Under the pieces are notes generated by a model. The model was given only the letters and a program-made list of their open reading frames with translations. It was not told the origin of the DNA and did not search any database. The translations under genes and the position numbers were made by a program. Below, in pieces: positions 17,742 through 26,023 of a stretch of 64,000 bases of DNA (position 1 is the first letter of the stretch; each line of letters starts with the position of its first letter). This DNA is from DAOUJI01 sp965197415 (GTDB lineage Bacteria; Chloroflexota; Dehalococcoidia; Lucifugimonadales; JAGWBF01), in the NCBI GenBank assembly GCA_965197415.1, contig OZ240207.1, forward strand, positions 62,001-126,000, given 5' to 3'.

Positions 17742-18911
17742 ATGCCTGAAAACGTTTACCCCGACCTCACCGACGACGCCATAGAAGAGGCTAGGAAGCT
17801 AATAGGCGTGGATCTTCGCCGGAAACCCCGGTGGACGGAAGCCGGCAAGGAAATGATCATCCGGTACGGCCTTGCGATCGGCAGCCGCAACCCGCTGTAC
17901 ATGTCGGAAGAGCTGGTCTCCACCAACCTCTTCGGCAGCCTCCAGTCCCACCCTTCCAGCCTCCACTGCTTCGACGACACCTTCGTGGCGCCCAAGCTGC
18001 CGGGGATTCAGTCCATCTACGGCGGGGCGGACTGGGAGTTCTACAGGCCCATCATCGTCCACGACCGGATAAAAGCCACGGCACGGCTGCTGGACGTGCA
18101 GAAGAAGACCGGAGAGTTCTGCGGCCCTATGGCGCTCCAGACTGGAGAGGTGGTCTACACGAACCAGGATGCCGAGACAGTGGCCAAGGCAACTACTTAC
18201 ATGCTGCGAGTGCCGAGGAATCCCGCCAGGGAGCGTGGCAGGTACATGAGCATAGGCCGCTACCGCTATACTCCCGATGATCTGGAAGCCATCGACAAGG
18301 CTTATGAGGAAGAAGAGATAAGGGGAGACATACCCCGGTACTGGGAGGAAGTCCAGTCGGGCGACCCGGTCTCCACCGTGGTCAAGGGGCCGCTATCCAG
18401 CGACGACATGCTCAACTTCGTGGACATGGTGCGCGGCACGATAAGCTTTGGGTACTTCCTGGACCATTGGCGTCGCCATCCCGCCGACGTGTACTGGGAC
18501 CCGGTGACCGGCATGCCAGACTCCTGGGATGCGTCTCTCATAAAGGACAACGTGGCGCAGGAGTTCGGATTCCCCTTTGCCCACGACGCCGGAATCCAGA
18601 GGGTCTGCTGGATTGAGAACATGGTCACCAACTGGATCGGCAACCTGGGCTTTCTCAAGGCCCTTAATGTTCGCCTCACCCGACCCAACTTCATCTACGA
18701 CACCACCTGGTGCAAAGGCAAGGTGACGGGCAAGGCCATGGTGGACGGCTCGCCCCTGGTTGACTTGGAGGTGTGGTGCGAGAACCAGTGGGGCGAAACA
18801 ACAGCCACCGGCTCCGCAAAGGTGTCCCTGGTGTCCCGCGAGGTGGACCTGGCCCCGGACTTCGTGCGGTTCGACCAGTTCACGCTGCCGGGAGCACAGG
18901 CGCGGTCCTGA
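17742..18911 (+). CDS. Double-hotdog MaoC-like dehydratase/hydratase, tandem paralogue
   Basis: The 389 residues have the same two-domain plan as the preceding gene: IGSRNPLYMSEELV, YGGADWEFYRPIIVHDRIKA, then RYWEEVQSGDPVSTVVKGPL opening the C-terminal domain. Differences are marked, for example SFGYFLDHWRRHPADVYWDP in the second half. The pair probably arose by tandem duplication and may form a heteromer or act on different isomers. AAGGAA precedes the ATG. The TGA stop overlaps the ATG of the third CoA-transferase (TGATG), so their translation is coupled and the products are probably needed together. Confidence 0.82.
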   Translation: MPENVYPDLTDDAIEEARKLIGVDLRRKPRWTEAGKEMIIRYGLAIGSRNPLYMSEELVSTNLFGSLQSHPSSLHCFDDTFVAPKLPGIQSIYGGADWEFYRPIIVHDRIKATARLLDVQKKTGEFCGPMALQTGEVVYTNQDAETVAKATTYMLRVPRNPARERGRYMSIGRYRYTPDDLEAIDKAYEEEEIRGDIPRYWEEVQSGDPVSTVVKGPLSSDDMLNFVDMVRGTISFGYFLDHWRRHPADVYWDPVTGMPDSWDASLIKDNVAQEFGFPFAHDAGIQRVCWIENMVTNWIGNLGFLKALNVRLTRPNFIYDTTWCKGKVTGKAMVDGSPLVDLEVWCENQWGETTATGSAKVSLVSREVDLAPDFVRFDQFTLPGAQARS

Positions 18912-20164
18912 TGTCCACGCCCGATTCCGTTCGTGGTGAGCCAGTCGAACCATCCCCCAGAAGCCTGTCCGGTCTGAAGGTCGTGGAGCTGGGAGACTAT
19001 ATCTCCGCTCCCTTTGCGGCGCGGGCGTTGGGAGACCTGGGCGCCGAGGTTATCAAGATTGAAAGTCCAAAGGGAGACTCTTCCAGGCGCCAGGGACCTT
19101 TCCCGATGGACGTTCCCAATCCCGAGTCCAGCGGCTTGTATCTTTTCCTGAACACCGGGAAGCTGGGCGTAACCCTGGACGTGGAGACATCCACTGGAAA
19201 GGAATTGTTGCTCGGTCTGCTGGAAGACGCTGACATTCTGATCGAGAGCACGGCGCCAGGCAAGATGGAGTCGCTGGCACTGGACTACGCCAGCGTCCAT
19301 GAGCGTTTCCCCAGTCTGATTTACACCTCCGTCACTCCCTACGGGCGCACCGGCCCCATGAAGGAGTACGCCGGGCAGGACATAAACATACAGGCCGCAG
19401 GGGGAATCAGCATAGGAATCGGGTGGCCTGACCGTCATCCCCTCGCCATACCCTACTCCCAGTCCGACTATATGGGCGGGCTTGCGGCTGTGCTGGCCAC
19501 GCTCATAGCGTTGTCCTCCCGAGATGTCTCAGGCAAAGGGCAGTGGGTGGACGTGGGTTCCGTGCAGGCCCTCGGCTCACTTATCTCTTTCGTATACTTC
19601 CTGCCCAATTTCATTTATCGAGGCGTCGCGGGAACGCGCAAAGGACGGCGCGGCGGGGAAGCCTATTTCCCCAACACCATCATGGAGTGCAAGGACGGGT
19701 TTGTTTGCCTGTACCCCCTCCGAATCGAGCAGTACTTCAACTTCCTGAAGCTCATCGGAGACCCCGAATGGCAGCAGGAAGAGAGATACAGAAACCGCAG
19801 GGCCATGGCCGAGGAATATCCCGACGAGTCCGAAGCATTGATAGTCCCCTGGTTCAAAGAGAGGACCAAGCAGGAGATATTCGAGCTTTGCATGGAGGCC
19901 AAAGTGCCCTGCGCACCGGTGCGCACCATTGAAGACGTTGCCCAGGACGAGCACCTGAACGACCGGGGATATTTCGTGGACGTGGACCATCCGGAGGCAG
20001 GGACACTCAAGCATCCGGGATCGCCTTTCCGGTTGTCGGAGACGCCGGGACGGATAGGCGGCCCCGCCCCGACTCTGGGACAGCACAACGAGGAAATACT
20101 CTGTGGCCGTCTCGGAGTCGATAAGTCCCGCCTGGGCAGGTTACGCATGGCGGGGGTGGTCTAG
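18911..20164 (+). CDS. CaiB/BaiF family CoA-transferase (third of four), with repeat-derived N-terminus
   Basis: A 417-residue class III CoA-transferase. The true fold begins at LSGLKVVELGDYISAPFAAR (about residue 19). The preceding residues, including SVRGEPVEP, are translated from a dispersed DNA repeat, so the N-terminal extension is probably non-functional. ATG is chosen because it overlaps the upstream stop as TGATG. The catalytic region SGKGQWVDVGSVQALGSL has Gln219 at the position of the active-site Asp, a non-equivalent residue. This suggests either a catalytically silent partner subunit or a changed mechanism. Confidence 0.88.
   Translation: MSTPDSVRGEPVEPSPRSLSGLKVVELGDYISAPFAARALGDLGAEVIKIESPKGDSSRRQGPFPMDVPNPESSGLYLFLNTGKLGVTLDVETSTGKELLLGLLEDADILIESTAPGKMESLALDYASVHERFPSLIYTSVTPYGRTGPMKEYAGQDINIQAAGGISIGIGWPDRHPLAIPYSQSDYMGGLAAVLATLIALSSRDVSGKGQWVDVGSVQALGSLISFVYFLPNFIYRGVAGTRKGRRGGEAYFPNTIMECKDGFVCLYPLRIEQYFNFLKLIGDPEWQQEERYRNRRAMAEEYPDESEALIVPWFKERTKQEIFELCMEAKVPCAPVRTIEDVAQDEHLNDRGYFVDVDHPEAGTLKHPGSPFRLSETPGRIGGPAPTLGQHNEEILCGRLGVDKSRLGRLRMAGVV
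18925..18956 (+). repeat. Dispersed repeat (TTCGTGGTGAGCC type, family B) inside a coding N-terminus
   Basis: CCGTTCGTGGTGAGCCAGTC and following bases match the intergenic element at 61324-61375 (CCGTTCGTGGTGAGCCTGTC). Here it is read in frame as SVRGEPVEP at the start of the third CoA-transferase. Confidence 0.75.
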
Positions 20165-20168
20165 CGTC

Positions 20169-21449
20169 ATGCAGGCCCCTTCAGCAAGCTCAGGTCAAGC
20201 TCTGGCTGGATACCGAGTCATTGACGTGGGGAACGTCCTTGCCGGACCTCTGGTCACCCAGTTCCTGGCCGACATGGGCGCCGAGGTCATCAAGGTGGAG
20301 ACCAGGACCCGGCTCGACGGCACCAGGAGAGGCCGCCCCATAGTGGGCGAGGACATCGCCGGAGGTGACAGAGGCCAGTGGCCGGAGCTTCAGCCTCTGT
20401 TTCACTGCATTAACCGCAACAAGATGGGCATCACCGTGGACTTGAGGAAGCCCGAAGGCGTAACCGTGGTCCATGACCTGGCCCGCATCAGCGACGTGGT
20501 CTTGAACAACAATGCACCGGGCGTCATGGACAGGCTGGGAGTGGGACACGAGGCCCTGTCTGCCGTCAACCCGGGCATCATCACTGTGTCGATGCCAGGG
20601 GTCGGCGAGGAAGGCCCGCTGAGGCACGTGTTGGCCTATGCGTCCATCACCTCAGCCCTGTCTGGTCTGATGGGACTGATCGGATACGCCCCGGACAGCG
20701 ACGGAGTAGGCCCCGACGGACTGCTCGCGGGGCAGATTCAGGGCGCGTGGGGAGACGTGATTGCGTCCTTGAGCGCGGCCATCGGCCTTTTGGCGGCCGT
20801 GCATCACCGCAGGAATACGGGCCAGGGACAGCGCATTGAACTGGCCCAGCTTGAGGGGGCGGTGAGCCTGCTGGGAGAGGCCTTTATGGACTTCAACATG
20901 AACGGCCGCAGCCGCACCAACCTGAGCGCTGGACATGCCGTGATGGCTCCCCACGGGAACTACCCGTGCGCCGGTGAAGACCGATGGGTGTCCATTGCCG
21001 TAAAGGACCAGGAGGAATGGCTGCGGTTCTGCGAAGCGTTGGGCGACCCGGACTGGACCAGAGACCCGAAATTTGCCGACCACTACTCGAGGTTGGAGCA
21101 CGTCCGCGACCTTGACAGAATGGTGAGCGAGTGGACGGCTGGCAGGACGCCTGAAGAGGTCACCGAGTTACTCCAGTCACACGGCCTAGCGGCCATGACG
21201 GTGATGAACATCGAAGACCAGTTCTCCGATCCTCAAAGCCACGAGCGGGGCGTGTTCGTGGAAATGGACCACCCGATGGTGGGGGCGGAGTGGATACCCG
21301 GCATCCCCTGGAAGCTGAGCGACACCCCCGGGGAAGTGCGTCACCGGGCGCCCTTTCTGGGTGAACATAACGATCACGTTCTGGGGGACCTTCTTGGGTA
21401 CTCGGAAGAAAAGCGGCAGGAACTCTTGGAGGGCGGCGTACTGGAATAG
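20169..21449 (+). CDS. CaiB/BaiF family CoA-transferase (fourth), with repeat-derived N-terminus
   Basis: A 426-residue class III CoA-transferase. The fold starts near LAGYRVIDVGNVLAGPLVTQ (from residue 12). The first eleven residues, including PSASSGQA, come from another dispersed repeat. NTGQGQRIELAQLEGAVSLL places Glu229 at the catalytic Asp position. Within it, LGVGHEALSAVNPGIITVSM and SGHAVMAPHG-like AGHAVMAPHGNYPC are typical of the family. ATG is 4 bases after the previous stop. It is the last gene of the six-gene operon. Confidence 0.9.
   Translation: MQAPSASSGQALAGYRVIDVGNVLAGPLVTQFLADMGAEVIKVETRTRLDGTRRGRPIVGEDIAGGDRGQWPELQPLFHCINRNKMGITVDLRKPEGVTVVHDLARISDVVLNNNAPGVMDRLGVGHEALSAVNPGIITVSMPGVGEEGPLRHVLAYASITSALSGLMGLIGYAPDSDGVGPDGLLAGQIQGAWGDVIASLSAAIGLLAAVHHRRNTGQGQRIELAQLEGAVSLLGEAFMDFNMNGRSRTNLSAGHAVMAPHGNYPCAGEDRWVSIAVKDQEEWLRFCEALGDPDWTRDPKFADHYSRLEHVRDLDRMVSEWTAGRTPEEVTELLQSHGLAAMTVMNIEDQFSDPQSHERGVFVEMDHPMVGAEWIPGIPWKLSDTPGEVRHRAPFLGEHNDHVLGDLLGYSEEKRQELLEGGVLE
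20178..20206 (+). repeat. Dispersed AAGCTCAGGTCAAGCT-type repeat within a coding N-terminus
   Basis: CCTTCAGCAAGCTCAGGTCA resembles TTCGCCCCGCTCAGGACAAGG at 25998-26023 and the CGACAAGCTCGG part of 61324-61375. It is read in frame as PSASSGQA. Confidence 0.6.
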
Positions 21450-21465
21450 CCAGGCTCCAGGCCTG

Positions 21466-21474
21466 TGCTATAAT
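21466..21474 (+). promoter_or_regulatory. Extended -10 element upstream of the EthD gene
   Basis: TGCTATAAT, a perfect -10 with TGn extension, lies 40 bases before the EthD start and 16 bases after the CoA-transferase stop. No clear -35. Confidence 0.55.
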
Positions 21475-21514
21475 TTGCCGGGCCAACCGCCGGAAACCGC
21501 ATGAGGAGAACGGG

Positions 21515-21829
21515 ATGATCCGTGTTACTATCCTTTACCCCAATGATGAGGGATCGAGTTTTGACCACGACTATTACATGAACAGCCATGTTCCCATGGC
21601 CAAGGGGCTGCTGGAGCCGCTGGGCCTGGTGGCGTTTAACGTAGAGAAAGGCATCTCCGACACGGACCCCAACGCCCCGCCGCGGTTCCACGTCATCGCC
21701 GGAATGGGCTTCAACACCGTGGAGGACGTGCACAACGCATTCATCACGGCGGCCCGCGAGATTCTTGGGGACACCAAGAACTACACCGACGTAAGGCCCG
21801 CTTTCCAAATCAGCGAGGTCATACTCTAG
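21515..21829 (+). CDS. EthD-family ferredoxin-like barrel protein
   Basis: A small 104-residue protein of the EthD family (dimeric alpha/beta barrel). It opens MIRVTILYPNDEGSSFDHDY and continues YYMNSHVPMAKGLLEPLGL, matching the family pattern where a conserved His follows the first helix. Related proteins assist degradation pathways (EthD in ether degradation, methylmuconolactone isomerase-like relatives), with the exact chemistry often unknown. ATGAGGAGAACGGG gives a good ribosome site just upstream. It has its own extended -10 but adjoins the CoA-transferase operon, so it may serve the same pathway. Confidence 0.85.
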   Translation: MIRVTILYPNDEGSSFDHDYYMNSHVPMAKGLLEPLGLVAFNVEKGISDTDPNAPPRFHVIAGMGFNTVEDVHNAFITAAREILGDTKNYTDVRPAFQISEVIL

Positions 21830-21849
21830 GAACGGCTTCACGGAACGTC

Positions 21850-23139
21850 ATGGCGGAAGTGCGCCCCTTTCGGGGCTTGAGATACAACTCGGACATTGTC
21901 GGCAGCCTGTCGGACATAATCGCGCCGCCTTTCGACACAATTTCTCCAGAGCTTCAAGAGTCCCTGTACAGCCGGAGTCCCCACAACGTCGTGCGGTTGG
22001 AGGCGGGGAAGAGGCTTCCTGACGACACCCCGTTCGACAACCGCTACACGCGCACCGCAAGCCTGCTGAACGAGTGGGTTAGCGGCAATGTATTGCAGAG
22101 GGAAGGCTCACCCTGCTTCTACCTTGTGCGGCATGCCTTCACCATAGGGGGTCAGCCAACGTCGCGGCTGGAACTGATGGCTGCGGTGCTGCTGTCCGAA
22201 TACGACGAGCGGGTTGTGCTGCCCCACGAAAACACACGCGACGCCGATAAAGAGGACAGGCTGGCCTTGATTTCTGCCGCACGGACCAACATCAGTCCCA
22301 TCATGTGCCTGTACCGTGACCCGTCGGGCGATGTCCCGGGGGTTCTGGCCGACGTTTCGAGTAAAGAGCCCCTGGCGGAGTTCATCGACGTAGGGGGCCA
22401 GGAATACGCCATGTGGCGATTGGATGACCCAGCCTACGTGGAGAGAATCCGGTCCGCCCTGTCCGACCGCCCCCTCTACATAGCAGACGGCCATCACAGG
22501 TACGAGACTGCGCTGAACTACCGTCGGGCTATGTCTGAGGAGTCCGCCGCTTCCCGTCCTGCGCCCTGGGACTTTGTGATGATGGGACTGGTGGATTTCG
22601 ACGACCCCGGGCTGCGCGTTCTGCCGTACCACAGGACACTGGCGGGCCTGGACCAGGGTGGCCTGGAGCGAATGCGCGAACAGCTAAAGGTCGTCTTCGA
22701 GTGGCAGCCGGTGGACGGCGCCGTGGGATTGGCGGGACTGGAAGCGAAAGTTGGCGAGTCTGGCAAGCGCCGTTTGTCGGTTGGATTGTACGACCCCGCC
22801 GAGACGGGGCTGAACCTGCTTACGTTCAAGAACACCGTCCACCCCGTAGCACGGGGGCCGCTGGCCCAATCCGAGGCATGGATACTGGAGCGGCACGTGT
22901 TGAATCCGGTGCTGGGAGAGGCGCTGGGCCTGCACGTGGACTACGTCCACGACTTGGAAGAAATGGAGCGGAGAGCGGAGAGCAGCGAATGCCAGATGGG
23001 GTTCCTGCTGAAACCCTTTCCGCTGGACCTGTTCGAGACTGTCATGGACAGAGGGCTGAGGCTTCCTCCCAAGTCCACGTTCTTCTTTCCCAAGCTGGCC
23101 ACCGGCCTGGTGATGAACCCCTTGGACGACGCCCTCTAG
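21850..23139 (+). CDS. DUF1015 family protein
   Basis: A 429-residue cytosolic protein of a widespread uncharacterised family. It begins VRPFRGLRYNSDIVGSLSDI and continues with IAPPFDTISPE, the usual opening. YIADGHHRYETALNYR (around residue 213) is the family's most conserved segment, and the middle has MGLVDFDDPGLRVLPYHR. Possible ligand binding is suggested by the invariant Asp-Gly-His-His, but no reaction is established. It starts 20 bases after the EthD stop. The last codons overlap the 3' end of the convergent coiled-coil gene by 4 bases. Confidence 0.9.
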   Translation: MAEVRPFRGLRYNSDIVGSLSDIIAPPFDTISPELQESLYSRSPHNVVRLEAGKRLPDDTPFDNRYTRTASLLNEWVSGNVLQREGSPCFYLVRHAFTIGGQPTSRLELMAAVLLSEYDERVVLPHENTRDADKEDRLALISAARTNISPIMCLYRDPSGDVPGVLADVSSKEPLAEFIDVGGQEYAMWRLDDPAYVERIRSALSDRPLYIADGHHRYETALNYRRAMSEESAASRPAPWDFVMMGLVDFDDPGLRVLPYHRTLAGLDQGGLERMREQLKVVFEWQPVDGAVGLAGLEAKVGESGKRRLSVGLYDPAETGLNLLTFKNTVHPVARGPLAQSEAWILERHVLNPVLGEALGLHVDYVHDLEEMERRAESSECQMGFLLKPFPLDLFETVMDRGLRLPPKSTFFFPKLATGLVMNPLDDAL

Positions 23140-23585
23140 GAACTCTCGTTGTCCCTGAGCGCGTCGGTTATCGCGCGTTCGGCCTTCTTGGAATTCTCGG
23201 CGATGAACTCTTCCAACCGCTTTATCTCCGAGCTGAGTTCGTCTCCAGAAAGTCCGTTTGGCCCGGAGTTCTTTAGTTGTTTGAGGTTGTCTTTAGCCTC
23301 TTCCACCTGGTGGGTCAGTTCCAGCGCCGCCAGTTCGTCGGCGGCTTTGCGTTTGATGGCGGTCAGGTGTTTATGGACCGTCCGCGCGTGTTCCAACCGC
23401 TCCTCGATTTCCGCCATTGCGGACAGGACCATGTCGAGAGTCGTCCTGCCGTAGATGGCCTGCCTGGGAAGACGCTCTTTCTGGGTCCTGAACTGGCGTA
23501 TCAAGGCGTTCAGGTCGTCCTCCTTGGCTGAAATCTCAGCCAGGAACAGACGGAGCCGTGCTGTCGCTTGCCTTATCTGGACCAT
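23136..23585 (-). CDS. Hypothetical coiled-coil protein
   Basis: 149 residues, almost all charged helix with heptad-like spacing: LRLFLAEISAKEDDLNALI, MAEIEERLEHARTVHKHL, then LTHQVEEAKDNLKQLKNS and SEIKRLEEFIAENSKKAERA. No signal peptide, membrane helix or catalytic motif is visible. It is the last gene of the minus-strand ribF-tyrS-serA operon, 32 bases after the SDR stop. I do not recognise a family; a scaffold or regulatory role would be a guess. Its start ATG immediately opens the helical region. Confidence 0.7.
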   Translation of the reverse strand: MVQIRQATARLRLFLAEISAKEDDLNALIRQFRTQKERLPRQAIYGRTTLDMVLSAMAEIEERLEHARTVHKHLTAIKRKAADELAALELTHQVEEAKDNLKQLKNSGPNGLSGDELSSEIKRLEEFIAENSKKAERAITDALRDNESS

Positions 23586-23617
23586 AGAAGACCAACCACG
23601 TCGAGGCTAACCGCCGT

Positions 23618-24379
23618 CTAAATGGATGTGTTGCCCCCGTCAACCGGGATTTCAGCCCCAGTAACGTAGGACGACTCGTCAGACGCAAGCCACACCACAA
23701 CCGTGCCCACCTCTTCGGACCTGCCCGACCTACGCAGTGGTGTCTTGGCAGCCCACCCGGCGGCTTGCGCTTCCAATTCCGCTTCTGAACGAGTCGAGGA
23801 GCTCATGGGAGGCATCCTGCCCGGATGCACTGAGTTCACCCTGATGTTGGAGGGGCCAAGGCGGGCTGCCATAGCCTTGGTGAACATCCTGACGGCGCCT
23901 TTGGAGGCGTTGTACCCGGGATGTCCTCCCGCCGAACCTCGTAGGCCCGCCGTTGATGAGATGTTGACGATGGAGCCTCCGCCAACGGCTTCCATCCTTG
24001 GAACTGCGTACTTGGTTCCAAGGAACACTCCGGTGGCGTTGATGCTCCACAGCATGTCCCAGCCTTCCGTGCTGTCGTGGTCGGAGAAGGAGCTCCGGCT
24101 GATGCCGGCGTTGTTCACGAGGATGTCCAACCTGCCGAACTTGGCTACGGTCTCCTCTATGGCCCGCTCCCAGTCAGCTTCTGCGGTTACGTCCATTGGG
24201 ATGTACAGGACGTCGCCGCCTTGAGCCTTGACCTCAGCCTCGACTTTTCTGCCTTGGTCCTCGGCCCTGTCACCGAAAGCCACCTTGGCCCCTTCGGCGG
24301 CCATGAGTCTAACCTCGGTGGCGCCCATGCCGTTGGCTCCCCCGGAAACGAACCCCACTTTGCCGTCCAAACGTCCCAT
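23618..24379 (-). CDS. Short-chain dehydrogenase/reductase (classical SDR)
   Basis: The 253-residue NAD(P)-dependent oxidoreductase has the cofactor motif FVSGGANGMGATEVRLMAAE (TGxxxGxG type, with Ser for Thr), LVNNAGIS, a Ser in VNISSTAGL, and the YNASKGA catalytic Tyr-Lys pair (YxxxK). The C-terminal YVTGAEIPVDGG is standard. Gly at LLxx AFGDR region leaves cofactor preference open; the Asp of FGDRAE suggests NAD. AAGGAGG lies 6 bases before the ATG. It is 15 bases behind serA. The substrate is unknown; homologues include 3-oxoacyl-ACP reductases and steroid or alcohol dehydrogenases. Confidence 0.9.
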   Translation of the reverse strand: MGRLDGKVGFVSGGANGMGATEVRLMAAEGAKVAFGDRAEDQGRKVEAEVKAQGGDVLYIPMDVTAEADWERAIEETVAKFGRLDILVNNAGISRSSFSDHDSTEGWDMLWSINATGVFLGTKYAVPRMEAVGGGSIVNISSTAGLRGSAGGHPGYNASKGAVRMFTKAMAARLGPSNIRVNSVHPGRMPPMSSSTRSEAELEAQAAGWAAKTPLRRSGRSEEVGTVVVWLASDESSYVTGAEIPVDGGNTSI

Positions 24380-24394
24380 AATGAGCCTCCTTGC

Positions 24395-25984
24395 TTAGAG
24401 GTGCACAAGCCTGGCTGTGTCGATTTGCTCCAAGTCTCTGATCTGGTCGAGAACGTGCGGAGGGACCGGGTCGTCCACTCCGATTATCATCATCGCCCGC
24501 CCTCGGGGACTCAGCCTCCCGACCTGCATGAAACTGATGTTGATGTCGTTCTGTCCGGCTATGGCGCCCACTGCGCCGATGGAGCCGGGCTTGTCCTGCT
24601 GCTCCACGAACAGCAGGTAATGCACCCCCGTGAGGGTGATGTCCAGCCAGTATTCGTCCACGCTGACCAGATGGACCTCGTCGCGCAGTGAAGTCCCGGC
24701 GAGGGTCAGACCGCCTACGGCGGTGTTCAGCGTGATGGAGAGCAAGCTGCCGTGGTGGCGGTGGTCCGAGTCTTTGTTCTCGCTCACCTTCCACCCATGG
24801 CGTTGCGCAATGAGGGGCGCGTTGATTTGGTTCACCCTGGCGTCCGTGACCTGTTTCAGAAGCCCGGTGAGGGCTGTCGATGTCAGCAGGGTGGTGTCGT
24901 GGTTAGCGATTTCCCCCTGGTAGCCGATGGTGACTCCGAGGAACTGGCCTTCCGCGAGGGACGTGATCAAACGGCCCAGAATGTCGGCCACCGGGATGAA
25001 GGGCGCCACGACCGCGTGGACTTCCGGGGGCATGAAGGGCGCGTTGACGGTGTTGCGGGCCGAAACGCCTGACAATACGGCGATGACCTGTTCCGCCACC
25101 TCTACGGCGACTTCCCTCTGGGCTTCCCGTGTGGACGCCCCCAGGTGGGGGGTCGCTATGACCTTCGGGTGGTTTATGAGGGGTTCGTCGTCGCCCGGAG
25201 GTTCGGTGGGGAATACGTCTACCGCAGCGCCGGCCAGCCTGCCCTCATCCAGAGCTTTGCGGACAGCCTCGGAGTCGACAAGCTCTCCACGGGCCACGTT
25301 TATTAGGCGGGCGCCGGGTTTCATTTTGGCCAGGCTCTCGTCGTTTATCAGGTTCTGGGTCCCCGGTGTCAGCGGTGTGTGCAGAGTGATGAAGTCCGAC
25401 TCCTCAAACAGGTTGTCGAGGGACGTAAGCTCTATCCCCAGCAGACGAGCCGTTTCGGGATTGATGAAGGGGTCGTATCCCAGCACCCTCATGCCGAAGC
25501 TCTGGGCCCTGCGGGCGACCTCGGACCCGACTCTGCCAAGGCCCACGATGCCCAGGGCCTTGTTTCTGATTTCGACGCCTATGAAGGCGCCGCGGCTCCA
25601 CGATCCTCCCCTGAGAGATTCGTGGGCCTGGGGAACGTTTCTGGACAGGGCCAGCATCAATGCCAGGGTGTGCTCCACCGCTGCGATGGTGTTGCCCGTG
25701 GGGGCGTTGACTACAGCGATGCCGTTGGCGGTCGCGGCGTCCAGGTCTATGTTGTCCACGCCTACGCCGGCCCTGGCAATGACCTGGAGGTTCTTGCCCG
25801 CCCGGATGACCTCTTCCGTCACCTGGGCGCCGCTTCTGACTATGAGGGCGTCGTAGTCCGCTATCTTCTGGACCAACTCGTCGTGGGACAGGCCGGTCTT
25901 CACGTCCACCCGCAGGTCGGGCTGCCGCTTCAGCAACTCGACCCCCTCCTCGTCCAGGGATTCGGCTATGAGGACCTTGGCCAT
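24395..25984 (-). CDS. serA: D-3-phosphoglycerate dehydrogenase
   Basis: Oxidises 3-phosphoglycerate to phosphohydroxypyruvate, the first step of serine synthesis. The 529 residues have the long three-domain build: substrate/cofactor domains (1-310), the allosteric substrate-binding domain (about 315-450) and a C-terminal ACT domain (about 455-529) that usually binds serine for feedback inhibition. GLGRVG (148-153) binds NAD. Arg232 (NVARGELVD), Glu261 (FPTEPP) and His280 (TPHLGAST) form the active site. ATG is chosen; a GTG two codons upstream is possible. The class V aminotransferase directly upstream in the operon would supply the next transamination step. Confidence 0.95.
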   Translation of the reverse strand: MAKVLIAESLDEEGVELLKRQPDLRVDVKTGLSHDELVQKIADYDALIVRSGAQVTEEVIRAGKNLQVIARAGVGVDNIDLDAATANGIAVVNAPTGNTIAAVEHTLALMLALSRNVPQAHESLRGGSWSRGAFIGVEIRNKALGIVGLGRVGSEVARRAQSFGMRVLGYDPFINPETARLLGIELTSLDNLFEESDFITLHTPLTPGTQNLINDESLAKMKPGARLINVARGELVDSEAVRKALDEGRLAGAAVDVFPTEPPGDDEPLINHPKVIATPHLGASTREAQREVAVEVAEQVIAVLSGVSARNTVNAPFMPPEVHAVVAPFIPVADILGRLITSLAEGQFLGVTIGYQGEIANHDTTLLTSTALTGLLKQVTDARVNQINAPLIAQRHGWKVSENKDSDHRHHGSLLSITLNTAVGGLTLAGTSLRDEVHLVSVDEYWLDITLTGVHYLLFVEQQDKPGSIGAVGAIAGQNDINISFMQVGRLSPRGRAMMIIGVDDPVPPHVLDQIRDLEQIDTARLVHL

Positions 25985-25997
25985 TGTCACTGCCCGC

Positions 25998-26023
25998 CCT
26001 TCGCCCCGCTCAGGACAAGGCTC
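25998..26023. repeat. Dispersed CGCTCAGGACAAGG repeat between serA and the aminotransferase gene
   Basis: CTTCGCCCCGCTCAGGACAA resembles the CAGCAAGCTCAGGTCAAGCT element at 20178. It fills the short gap upstream of serA and abuts the aminotransferase stop. Confidence 0.5.
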
